Shown here piece by piece: positions 43,470 to 51,107 of a stretch of DNA of 64,000 nucleotides. Where the stretch lies: assembly GCA_039029455.1 (NCBI GenBank), contig JBCCGE010000002.1:62001-126000 (forward strand), read 5' to 3'. Position numbers and translations under genes: made by a program. The notes below the pieces were generated by a model. That model had not been told where the DNA came from. It was given only the letters and a program-made list of their open reading frames with translations, and did no database searches. This DNA comes from JBCCGE01 sp039029455. GTDB lineage: Bacteria > Pseudomonadota > Gammaproteobacteria > Arenicellales > Poriferihabitantaceae. How positions within the stretch are numbered: the first letter of the stretch is position 1; the number at the start of each line of letters is the position of its first letter.

Positions 43470-43490
43470 TGACGTCAGTATATGACGTCA
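43470..43490. promoter_or_regulatory. Twin TGACGTCA palindromes (operator candidates)
   Basis: Two copies of the 8-base palindrome TGACGTCA lie at 43470-43477 and 43483-43490, 13 bases apart centre to centre, just downstream of the predicted promoter and before the CRP-family gene. A dimeric regulator bound there would block the start of transcription. Autoregulation by the encoded protein is an inference. The sites do not match the E. coli CRP (TGTGA-N6-TCACA) or FNR consensus. Confidence 0.5.
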
Positions 43491-43566
43491 AATATCAAAG
43501 GGACGCCGGCCGTGTTTTTAAGGTTTGTCGTCAAAAAATTCGAATAAGAATGGAACGGAGAAAATA

Positions 43567-44382
43567 ATGAATAATGAGTCAACACCCTTATCGCAATCGC
43601 AATCGCAATCGACAGGCCAGGATTGTGTTTACCAGCAGTCAGTTTATGAGGATTCCAGTCAGTCAATGATGATTGTCGGCCACGCGGAAGATCCGCGCAC
43701 CGGCCGACGTCGCTCGCGTCTTCTGGATGTGCTGGGTGATCTTCAGACCGAAGACATGCGTCCACTCATGGATCGCTGTTCGTGGCACCACTACCGGAAG
43801 GATGAACAAATAGTCCGAGAATTTGAACATGACGACAATATTTACCTCATTGAGAGTGGCACTGTTCGCGTAACCGTATTCTCGGATGATGGCCGCGAGG
43901 TTAGTTTTACCGAAATGGGCGCAGGAGAAAATTTTGGAGAACTGGCGGCGATTGATGGCGGACCACGATCGGCAAATGTCATCGCTGTGGAGGAAAGTCG
44001 AATTCTAAAGATGCCGGCCGACGTGCTGTATCAGTTGATTAAACTAAATCCATCGGTCGGTATCGAGCTGCTCAATCAGCTCAGTGCAATGGTGCGACGT
44101 TTGTGTGCCCGTATTTTTGAATTTTCAACATTGGCAACGCAGGGTCGGATTCACGCTGAACTTCGTCGCCTTTGTCGAAAGAACATGGATTTGGATGGTG
44201 TAGCCCGTATAGAGATTCCGCCAACGCATGCTGAGATGGCGAGCAGAGTGAGCTGCCATAGAGAGGCGGTGAGTCGAGAACTCAGAGCTTTAGAGAAACG
44301 AGGTGTATTGAAAAAACTCAAACGCAAATGGATCGTCGACGACATAAATGCTATTGATCAGCCAACAGAGAAATCACACTGA
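43567..44382 (+). CDS. CRP/FNR-family transcriptional regulator
   Basis: A 271-residue protein. An extended N terminus (1-60, Ser/Gln-rich) precedes a cyclic-nucleotide-binding-type beta-roll (about 70-180, 'DNIYLIESGTVRVTVFSDDGREVSFTEMGAGENFGELAAIDGGPRSANV' region) and a C-terminal winged helix ('THAEMASRVSCHREAVSRELRALEKRGVLKK', about 220-250). The beta-roll 'GENFGELAAIDGGPRSA' resembles cAMP-binding members, but FNR-type Cys residues are missing, so an Fe-S cluster sensor is unlikely. It starts at ATG 43567 with a GGAG site upstream. A 6-base repeat (TCGCAA, three copies, 43591-43608) encodes alternating Ser-Gln near the N terminus. Confidence 0.88.
   Translation: MNNESTPLSQSQSQSTGQDCVYQQSVYEDSSQSMMIVGHAEDPRTGRRRSRLLDVLGDLQTEDMRPLMDRCSWHHYRKDEQIVREFEHDDNIYLIESGTVRVTVFSDDGREVSFTEMGAGENFGELAAIDGGPRSANVIAVEESRILKMPADVLYQLIKLNPSVGIELLNQLSAMVRRLCARIFEFSTLATQGRIHAELRRLCRKNMDLDGVARIEIPPTHAEMASRVSCHREAVSRELRALEKRGVLKKLKRKWIVDDINAIDQPTEKSH
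43591..43611 (+). repeat. Hexanucleotide repeat TCGCAA within the CRP-family gene
   Basis: Three tandem TCGCAA units plus a partial TCG. They encode Ser-Gln repeats in the disordered N terminus. Change in copy number would keep the reading frame. Confidence 0.75.
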
Positions 44383-44452
44383 TGGATTCATTGTGAACAC
44401 AAAGCATGCGGAGGTTGTTGAGTTTTAGGTTGTTACGGGTTAAAAGTCATCG

Positions 44453-45100
44453 ATGGATGGCGCACAAATTAAAACCCATAACGATTCAACCCTCTCAATC
44501 AAAGCACCAAAAATTATTGAAGACTCCGGATTTCGACGTGCATCCATCGCCATAATTATCCGTCGAATCGGAGCAGTTGATGAGTTACTGCTGATTCAGC
44601 GGGCACGCTCTGAAAAAGACCCCTGGTCGGGACAAATCGCTTGTCCGGGCGGGGGGTTCGAGCAAAAGGATGAAGATCTTCTGGCGACGTCGATCAGGGA
44701 AACCAGGGAAGAAACGAGCCTGGAACTGACTCGTGATTTTTGTATCGGTAGACTCGACGACCAGCAGGGGCGAAACAATAACGCGGCACTGTCGCTGGCG
44801 ATCAGCGCTTACGTTTTCAGGTTGCCCGAGAATGTGCGAGTCGACCAATGCATTACGCCAAATTATGAAGTCGAAGATACCCTTTGGATGCCGTTTGGCT
44901 GGTTATTCGAGTCGCGAAGACAAATCGGTTATGCAACACCGTTTCGAAACACTCCGTATGACGGCATTGACCTCACGCCCGATGCCTCTTTGTCTTCCGG
45001 CCGCAGTGGCACTGTTTCGTATGAACAAAGCCCTGTTTTGTGGGGGCTGACATATCGATTTCTGAATCAACTGGTGTCGCGACACCTGAGTGCAGGGTGA
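44453..45100 (+). CDS. Nudix hydrolase, CoA-pyrophosphatase-like
   Basis: A 215-residue Nudix protein. The Nudix box is at about residues 69-91: G-x5-E then x7-R-E-x2-E-E ('GFEQKDEDLLATSIRETREE'), with 'WSGQIACPGG' in front. The 'W-S-G-x-I-A-x-P-G-G' lead-in is the sequence found in CoA pyrophosphatases (NudL type). The substrate is not proven. It follows the CRP-family gene by 70 bases on the same strand and is convergent with the next gene. Confidence 0.85.
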   Translation: MDGAQIKTHNDSTLSIKAPKIIEDSGFRRASIAIIIRRIGAVDELLLIQRARSEKDPWSGQIACPGGGFEQKDEDLLATSIRETREETSLELTRDFCIGRLDDQQGRNNNAALSLAISAYVFRLPENVRVDQCITPNYEVEDTLWMPFGWLFESRRQIGYATPFRNTPYDGIDLTPDASLSSGRSGTVSYEQSPVLWGLTYRFLNQLVSRHLSAG

Positions 45101-45144
45101 TCTAAAAATCTTTAACAAGTTTGGGGCAGTCAGGTAGATACCAG

Positions 45145-45174
45145 GGGGCTCTAAAAACGGATTAGAAAAGCCCC
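45145..45174. other. Hairpin between convergent genes
   Basis: GGGGCT (45145-45150) pairs with AGCCCC (45169-45174), extended by an inner CTAA/TTAG. It sits in the 83-base gap between the Nudix gene and the unknown membrane-anchored gene. It has no clear T run, so it may be a weak terminator for either side. Confidence 0.4.
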
Positions 45175-45183
45175 ATGTGCGCG

Positions 45184-45849
45184 CTACTCTTTCAGTGTGA
45201 TTTCAAGATTGCCCTCAGTGACCTGCACGTTGTCAACGCCGTCTGCAAAGGCTTTCCAAAATCCCTCATCCGCACCAAATTCGCGAACCAGGTCGACATT
45301 TTTGAGTCCGCCAAGCCATGCGTTTGGAATCGGCACTCCCATCACGCTGACGCCTTTTAGTACAACAATCGGACTTTTCTCACGGTAGGCCAGTTCCATT
45401 CCCGCTGAGATTTTTATGGTTTTACCGCCGAGCAACGGAAAATCCGGATCCATATTTACCAGTAATTTGCCGCTTGCCAGATTCTCTGCGAGATCGATCA
45501 CGGCTCTGCTGGCGAGATCTGTATTTTCGGCTAGCAGCGCATTTAGTTCACGCTCACTAAGTCGTATTGTCCGATTAGCGCCTTCTTCGCTGTATTTTTC
45601 GGGCTGCAGCTCATCACTATCGGATTGTGATGATGAAGTCCGCGTAGTGGAATCCCATTGATCAAAAGCCTCAAGTTTTTGATCGAGCACCCGCTTCTCG
45701 CTGGCGTTTAATACGACCGGGTCGAAACGTTTGGGGAAAACCCATGTGTTCAGAATCCAGAGGGTTGCGCCAACTGAGAGGATCACCGTGATTGCGACGA
45801 TCGAACCTATAAAAAGGCAGCCACGTTTCTCGGTTTTGTCGTTTTTCAT
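45184..45849 (-). CDS. Membrane-anchored protein of unknown function
   Basis: A 221-residue protein. The N-terminal anchor (about 9-33, 'CLFIGSIVAITVILSVGATLW') is followed by a Ser/Asp/Glu-rich linker and a globular domain (about 95-221), 'RLSERELNALLAENTDLASR', 'MDPDFPLLGGKTIKISAGMEL', 'VSVMGVPIPNAWLGGLKNVDLV'. Similar proteins with 'LLGGK' and 'VPIPNAWLGG' occur as conserved hypotheticals in several phyla. No function is known to me. It starts at ATG 45849; an in-frame upstream extension to 45909 is probably not used. Confidence 0.72.
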   Translation of the reverse strand: MKNDKTEKRGCLFIGSIVAITVILSVGATLWILNTWVFPKRFDPVVLNASEKRVLDQKLEAFDQWDSTTRTSSSQSDSDELQPEKYSEEGANRTIRLSERELNALLAENTDLASRAVIDLAENLASGKLLVNMDPDFPLLGGKTIKISAGMELAYREKSPIVVLKGVSVMGVPIPNAWLGGLKNVDLVREFGADEGFWKAFADGVDNVQVTEGNLEITLKE

Positions 45850-46094
45850 CGTGAAATTAAGTTCTTGCCTCAATGTATGGCAATTATCGCCCTGCGAAGC
45901 CAACTGCACGCTGAAGAAATATTCCCGTTAATTACAGTGAGTTTCGCTCGTCTGGATATTTGTTTCTAATAAATATTTATTTCACAGAGAGTTGAATAGA
46001 TTATCTAGAAATTACTTTAACTAATTAGCGATTCCACACTGATTTTCGCGCAAAAATTACCATCCAAATTCACCAATAAAAGATTAAAACTGCC

Positions 46095-46124
46095 TTGACA
46101 TCAATGACTTAGCGCTCCTATAGT
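46095..46124 (+). promoter_or_regulatory. Strong sigma70 promoter of the dcw cluster
   Basis: A -35 TTGACA (46095-46100, perfect consensus) and a -10 TATAGT (46119-46124) have an 18-base spacing. Its start near 46131 lies just before the MraZ-box repeats, 65 bases before the mraZ ATG. Confidence 0.8.
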
Positions 46125-46133
46125 GTCGATTCG

Positions 46134-46158
46134 TGGAGAATTGTGGGGAATTCTCCCA
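46134..46158 (+). promoter_or_regulatory. MraZ-box-like repeats upstream of mraZ
   Basis: TGGAG (46134-46138) and TGGGG (46144-46148) repeat with a 10-base period, followed by TCCCA in inverted sense at 46154-46158. MraZ is known to bind TGGGN repeats spaced by 5 bases upstream of its own gene, so this is a likely autoregulatory operator downstream of the promoter. Confidence 0.6.
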
Positions 46159-46196
46159 ATCCAGTTCGATTTTTACGCCAGAGAGCCAGCTTACCG

Positions 46197-46652
46197 ATGT
46201 TTCGCGGTGCCAACGCAATCAATCTCGATACCAAGGGTCGCCTTGCGATTCCGAGCCGATACCGAGACGTATTGAAGACCCGCAGCACAGGTCAACTGGT
46301 TGTTACTGTCAATAATACCAAGGAAAGATGTCTGTGGATGTATCCGCTCGACGAGTGGCAGTCTGTTGAGGAAAAGCTCGTCAACCTGCCAAGTTTTGAT
46401 GCCAATCATCAGCGTCTGAAACGTTTTCTCATCGGTTACGCTTCCGAGATCGAGATGGATAAAAGTGGCCGCGTACTTTTACCGGCACCGCTACGAGAAT
46501 TTGCGCGACTTGAAAAAGCCACCTATCTGGTGGGGCAGGGAAATAAATTTGAAATCTGGAATGAAGAACTCTGGAACGCCAGATGCAGTGAATGGATTCA
46601 AGATGATTCTGAACCTGGAACATTATCCACGGAAATGGAGCAGCTGTCACTC
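46197..46652 (+). CDS. mraZ: Transcriptional regulator MraZ
   Basis: A 152-residue DNA-binding protein with two AbrB-like (SpoVT) domains. Visible are 'INLDTKGRLAIPSRYRD' in the first repeat and 'IEMDKSGRVLLPAPLRE' in the second, both with the D-x-x-G-R-x-x-x-P motif. MraZ represses the dcw cluster and other genes by binding TGGGN repeats. It starts at ATG 46197. The frame open further upstream (to 46143) is unlikely, because the operator repeats overlap it. It is the first gene of the cluster and is followed by rsmH after 6 bases. Confidence 0.95.
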
Positions 46653-46658
46653 TGACCC

Positions 46659-47594
46659 ATGGCTGCTTTCGAACACAAGTCGGTTCTGCACAACGAAGTG
46701 ATCGACGCGCTACAGGTTCGTCATGACAGTGTCGTGGTTGATGCAACCTATGGTCGCGGCGGCCACGCCAAATCAATTGTCAGAGCTTTGAACGGAGAAG
46801 GTCGTCTGATTGTTATTGATCGTGACGCCGATGCAATTGAACACGCGGCCGACAACTACGGTGACGATCCAAGGATTGAGATCGTACAGGCTTCTTTCGA
46901 CGAACTTATCGACGTTATTGCGAATAGAAATCTGATCGGAGCAGTGGGTGCCATTTTGTTTGACTTTGGCGTTTCTTCACCACAACTGGACAACCCGGCT
47001 CGTGGATTCAGCTTCAATAAGAACGGACCTCTGGATATGCGAATGGATCAGACTTGCGGTCAGACTGCTGCGCAGTGGTTACAGGATATTGATCTGGAGG
47101 AGTTGACCCGGGTTATCAAAATTTACGGAGAAGAGCGTTACGCGCGCCGTATCGCCAGGGCCGTCATAGACAGGCAGCAGGCGAGTCCGATACTGACTAC
47201 CGAGGAGCTGTCCAGGATTGTTGCGGGTGTAATTCCCAGCCGTGAGCCTGGAAAACACCCTGCGACCAGAACTTTTCAGGCCATCAGAATTGCGATTAAC
47301 GATGAACTGATAAAGATCGAGAAGACACTGCCGATGGCGCTCGATGTGCTATCACCGGGTGGTCGGCTGGTTGTAATCAGTTTTCACTCGCTGGAAGACA
47401 GGATAGTCAAAAGGTTTTTCAGAGACCAGAGTCGAGGTGACCCGTTTCCACCGGACCTGCCTGTAACCACGGATATGCTCAAACCATCGCTGAAACTTGT
47501 CGGCAAGGCTGTGCGACCGACAGAAGACGAACTCAGTCACAACCCACGTGCACGAAGCGCCGTACTTCGAGTGGCAGAAAAAATGGTGCACTGA
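46659..47594 (+). CDS. rsmH: 16S rRNA (cytosine-1402-N4)-methyltransferase RsmH
   Basis: A 311-residue SAM-dependent methyltransferase acting on C1402 of 16S rRNA. The N-terminal 'HKSVLHNEVIDAL' and SAM loop 'VVDATYGRGGHAKSI' are visible, followed by 'FDFGVSSPQLDNPARGFSF' and 'GPLDMRMDQT', then 'TFQAIRIAINDEL'. Length fits the family. Second gene of the dcw cluster, with ftsL following after 1 base. Confidence 0.97.
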   Translation: MAAFEHKSVLHNEVIDALQVRHDSVVVDATYGRGGHAKSIVRALNGEGRLIVIDRDADAIEHAADNYGDDPRIEIVQASFDELIDVIANRNLIGAVGAILFDFGVSSPQLDNPARGFSFNKNGPLDMRMDQTCGQTAAQWLQDIDLEELTRVIKIYGEERYARRIARAVIDRQQASPILTTEELSRIVAGVIPSREPGKHPATRTFQAIRIAINDELIKIEKTLPMALDVLSPGGRLVVISFHSLEDRIVKRFFRDQSRGDPFPPDLPVTTDMLKPSLKLVGKAVRPTEDELSHNPRARSAVLRVAEKMVH

Positions 47595-47595
47595 A

Positions 47596-47862
47596 ATGAG
47601 ATCAGTCCACATCGTTTTATTCGTGCTGATTATGCTGAGTGCATGGGTTGTCGTCACCGTCCGTCATCAGAACCGGCTGGCGTTTATCGAATTGCAGCAG
47701 CATGAGAAGCAGAAGCAGCAACTGCAAACCGAATGGGGTCGATTAATGATTGAGAGAGCGACCTGGACCCATCAGAGAAACGTAGCGAAAGACGCTAATG
47801 ACAGATTGGCAATGTCAGCGCCCAGCCCGGAGAAAATCGTTACCGTGGAGCTTTCAAAGTGA
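47596..47862 (+). CDS. ftsL: Cell-division protein FtsL
   Basis: An 88-residue bitopic membrane protein. A short cytoplasmic N terminus is followed by one span (about 5-23, 'HIVLFVLIMLSAWVVVTVRH') and a periplasmic coiled coil ('ELQQHEKQKQQLQTEW'). With FtsB and FtsQ it forms the complex that activates septal peptidoglycan synthesis by FtsW-FtsI. FtsL is poorly conserved, so the assignment rests on topology and on its position between rsmH and ftsI. It starts at ATG 47596 directly after the rsmH stop. Confidence 0.9.
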   Translation: MRSVHIVLFVLIMLSAWVVVTVRHQNRLAFIELQQHEKQKQQLQTEWGRLMIERATWTHQRNVAKDANDRLAMSAPSPEKIVTVELSK

Positions 47863-47907
47863 GTCGTTTGGTATGTCACACATCTGATTCACCGGAGGTG
47901 CCTTCGG

Positions 47908-49623
47908 ATGGGTAGCGGAAAAACCGCATTGCCGCCGGTTTGGCGTCGCCACGCGGTGCTTACGGTGCTGTTTGTAGCATTCGGCATGACTGCGGCGAGG
48001 GTTGTGCATCTGCAGATGACCGAGAGTGACCATCTGCGCGCGCAGGGAGACTCAAGATATTTGCGAGATGTTGTCGTTCTTCCACAGCGGGGACGCATTC
48101 TGGATCGGAACGGGCAGGTTCTCAGTGTAAGCACACCGGTCAGTTCAATCTGGGCTGAGCCCGCGCGTTTTTGTGCGTCCCGGGATCAGTGGAAACCGAT
48201 GCTTGAGCTGCTGAAGTTGCGCAAGAAAACACTGCTGGCGGCCTGCGAGCGTCGACAGGATGCGGAGTTTATGTACGTTAAGCGCCGACTGGTTCCCTCG
48301 CTGGCTGAGGAAGTCATGGCGTTGAATATCCCTGGCCTGGAAGTTCAAAGAGAGTATAAGCGGTACTACCCCGGCGGTCCTGTGAGCGCCCATCTTGTCG
48401 GCTTTACTAATGTCGATGATCAGGGACAAGAGGGGCTTGAACGGTTTTACAACGATCACCTCTCGGGTAAAGCGGGGAAAAAGCGCGTACTCAAGGATCT
48501 GAAAGGACACTATGTCGAGACTGTTGAGAGTATCCGGCAGGTGGACCACGGTCGGGATTTGGTCGTCAGTATCGATCAGAGAATCCAGTCAATGGCCAGT
48601 GCCTACCTCGAACAGGCGGTTACTGAGCATAATGCTGCTGGCGGTAGTGTTGTCGTTCTATCCATCCCCAGTGGTGAAATACTGGCGATGGTCAATTCTC
48701 CTCAGTTCAACCCGAATGACAGGAGCACATTGAAAAAGGGAGTTTTCAGAAACCGCGCCGTTACCGACATCATGGAACCGGGATCAACTGCCAAGCCATT
48801 TACAGTCGCAATGGCGCTTGAAAGCGGAAAAATCGGCCCGGAAACGTTGGTTGAAACATCTCCCGGTTATCACCGAGTAGGGGGACGAACGATACATGAT
48901 GTTCGGGACTACGGAGAGATAACCGTTTTCGATGTCATTGCTAAATCGAGCAATGTCGGATCTGCGAAGATCGCGCTGGCGTTTCCCTTCGACAGTCTTT
49001 ATGACACGTACCGCGATGTCGGATTTGGATCCAGCACGCGCACTCTTCCGGATGAAATATCCGGATCGTTGTATCGACGTGAACGTGCCATTGAGCATGC
49101 CACGATGTCTTATGGATACGGTTTTTCAGCAACGCCACTGCAGCTGGCTCGTGCCTATACCACGTTTGCTACCGATGGAACTGTACTGCCGGTCACGCTG
49201 GAAAAAAAATCGGACGACTTCGCGGCGCAGGGGAGTCGAATCTTCAGCCCCGATACAGTTTTTGCGATGCGTCCAATGCTTGAAAAAGCAGCATCAGCAG
49301 AGGGCACGGCAAGTCGCGCGGTCATTCCCCGATACAGAGTCGGTGGCAAGACCGGAACAACGCACAAACTGATTAACGGCAACTACAACAACAATCGCTA
49401 TCAGTCGGTTTTTGCCGGCATTGCGCCACTGTCAAATCCGCAGTTTGTCATGGTCGTAATGGTTGATGACCCCAGAGGCAAGCGCTACTACGGAGGCGAT
49501 GTCGCTGCGCCCGTTTTCTCAGCACTAATGAAAGATCTGGTTCGACTCTATAACGTCAAGCCTGACAAACCGGTGAGCACTCAGCTTTCCGGGCTGCGCG
49601 ATCAATCGGAGGCAACGTTGTGA
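47908..49623 (+). CDS. ftsI: Septal peptidoglycan transpeptidase FtsI (PBP3)
   Basis: A 571-residue class B penicillin-binding protein. One N-terminal span ('LTVLFVAFGMTAARVVHLQM') is followed by a pedestal domain and a transpeptidase domain. Active-site motifs are S293-T-A-K296 ('MEPGSTAKPFT'), S347-S-N349 ('KSSNVG') and K481-T-G-T ('GGKTGTTH'). It crosslinks septal wall together with FtsW. The ribosome-binding site GGAGGTG (47894-47900) is very strong. It overlaps murE by 4 bases. Confidence 0.97.
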   Translation: MGSGKTALPPVWRRHAVLTVLFVAFGMTAARVVHLQMTESDHLRAQGDSRYLRDVVVLPQRGRILDRNGQVLSVSTPVSSIWAEPARFCASRDQWKPMLELLKLRKKTLLAACERRQDAEFMYVKRRLVPSLAEEVMALNIPGLEVQREYKRYYPGGPVSAHLVGFTNVDDQGQEGLERFYNDHLSGKAGKKRVLKDLKGHYVETVESIRQVDHGRDLVVSIDQRIQSMASAYLEQAVTEHNAAGGSVVVLSIPSGEILAMVNSPQFNPNDRSTLKKGVFRNRAVTDIMEPGSTAKPFTVAMALESGKIGPETLVETSPGYHRVGGRTIHDVRDYGEITVFDVIAKSSNVGSAKIALAFPFDSLYDTYRDVGFGSSTRTLPDEISGSLYRRERAIEHATMSYGYGFSATPLQLARAYTTFATDGTVLPVTLEKKSDDFAAQGSRIFSPDTVFAMRPMLEKAASAEGTASRAVIPRYRVGGKTGTTHKLINGNYNNNRYQSVFAGIAPLSNPQFVMVVMVDDPRGKRYYGGDVAAPVFSALMKDLVRLYNVKPDKPVSTQLSGLRDQSEATL

Positions 49624-51107
49624 TAGATAACATCGATCGCGACTTGTCAGTACCGCCAAAGACCGTGGCCAGTCTGCTTGCTGGGATCGCAGACACAGAC
49701 TCGCAAACTCTTGTTGACAACATTAGTCTCGACAGTCGCCGTGTATCGGAAACAGCGCTCTTTTGTGCGGTCCCCGGTCAGACTGTAGATGGTCGGGATT
49801 TCATTGAACACGTGGTTAACAGCGGCGTCGCTGCTGTTGCGTACGAGTCGTGGGGAAACGACATAAGCGTCGAAGACCTCGGGGTGCCAGCAGTTGCAGT
49901 TGCTGATTTACGTACGCATCTTGGAACCATTGCCGACCGACTGTACGACAGTCCGTCAAGGCGCATGCAGGTGATCGGTGTTACGGGTACCAATGGAAAA
50001 ACAACGCTGGTTTACTTTCTGGCGCAGGCTTTTGAAAAGCTCGGCAGAAACTGCGCACAAATAGGAACACTTGGAATTGGAAAACCGGACAGCCTGAGTG
50101 ATCGGGCGCTTACAACCGGAGATGCCATCCGTTTGCAAAAGGACTTTTACCGACTTTTAAATCAGGGTATCGATACCGTATGCATGGAAGTATCGTCTCA
50201 TGGCCTTGATCAGGGCCGAGTTAACGGAGTGTGCTTTGATGTCGCCGTATTTACAAATCTGACTCAGGATCATCTCGATTATCACGGCAGTATGGAGCGT
50301 TACGGAAGTGCAAAAGCGCGTCTCTTTCAAACCGATGAGCTGTCGCTCGCTGTGCTCAATACTGACGATGAGTTTTCGACCAGATTGCGCAGCGAACATC
50401 GAGCGACGGATGTCCTGACATTTGGAGAAAACGAAGCAGATGTCCACTGTTCGAACCTGCAGTCAGGAATTGACGGTCTGCGTTTTCAATTGCATTGGCA
50501 GGACGATGCGATTGAGATAACAAGCCCTCTGCTGGGTGACATCAATTTACCTAATCTACTGGCGTCGGCAGCTGTCCTATTGGGCACCGGTCACTCATTG
50601 ACGGATGTTGCGGGAGTGTTACCGACGTTGAGCGCGCCGCCTGGGCGTATGGAAAAGTTCATCAACGCCGAAGGTGTGAGCATCATTGTTGACTATTCCC
50701 ACACACCGGACTCTCTGGAGCGGGCACTCAAGTCACTGCGACCGCTTACCAGAAACAAGCTGTACTGCGTGTTTGGGTGTGGAGGCGATCGCGACAGGGA
50801 AAAGCGGCCAAAAATGGGAGCAGCAGCTGAATCTCTGGCAGACATAGTTATCGTGACCAATGACAATCCAAGGTACGAGAATCCGCAGAGTATTGTTGAT
50901 CACATCAGCGCAGGCATGAAAAACCCTCCGGTAGTGGTTCTGCAGCGTGAACAGGCAATAGCCCGCGCGTTTCGAGAGGCGTCATCCGGCGATGTCATTC
51001 TGGTCGCCGGTAAAGGGCATGAGGCGACACAAACAATTGGTGACCAAAAAGTTGAGCTTAGTGATCGTCAGATCGCTGCCGCACTCACCGGGTCAGAGCT
51101 ATGTTGA
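49620..51107 (+). CDS. murE: UDP-MurNAc-tripeptide synthetase MurE, meso-DAP type
   Basis: A 495-residue ligase that adds the third stem-peptide residue. ATP-binding 'VTGTNGKTTL' is present. The substrate-selecting motif reads 'DNPR' in 'VTNDNPRYENP', the sequence characteristic of enzymes that add meso-diaminopimelate rather than lysine, consistent with the dapF gene in this window. 'SSHGLDQGRVNGV' and 'VDYSHTPDSLERAL' are other family markers. It overlaps ftsI and murF by 4 and 7 bases. Confidence 0.97.
   Translation: MIDNIDRDLSVPPKTVASLLAGIADTDSQTLVDNISLDSRRVSETALFCAVPGQTVDGRDFIEHVVNSGVAAVAYESWGNDISVEDLGVPAVAVADLRTHLGTIADRLYDSPSRRMQVIGVTGTNGKTTLVYFLAQAFEKLGRNCAQIGTLGIGKPDSLSDRALTTGDAIRLQKDFYRLLNQGIDTVCMEVSSHGLDQGRVNGVCFDVAVFTNLTQDHLDYHGSMERYGSAKARLFQTDELSLAVLNTDDEFSTRLRSEHRATDVLTFGENEADVHCSNLQSGIDGLRFQLHWQDDAIEITSPLLGDINLPNLLASAAVLLGTGHSLTDVAGVLPTLSAPPGRMEKFINAEGVSIIVDYSHTPDSLERALKSLRPLTRNKLYCVFGCGGDRDREKRPKMGAAAESLADIVIVTNDNPRYENPQSIVDHISAGMKNPPVVVLQREQAIARAFREASSGDVILVAGKGHEATQTIGDQKVELSDRQIAAALTGSELC

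Larger units (their letters stand above)
45850..46196. other. Intergenic region upstream of mraZ, 347 bp
   Basis: An AT-rich stretch (about 45930-46090) precedes the strong mraZ promoter and the MraZ-type repeats, annotated separately. AT-rich DNA upstream of the -35 may act as an UP element. No other gene is seen. Confidence 0.5.
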
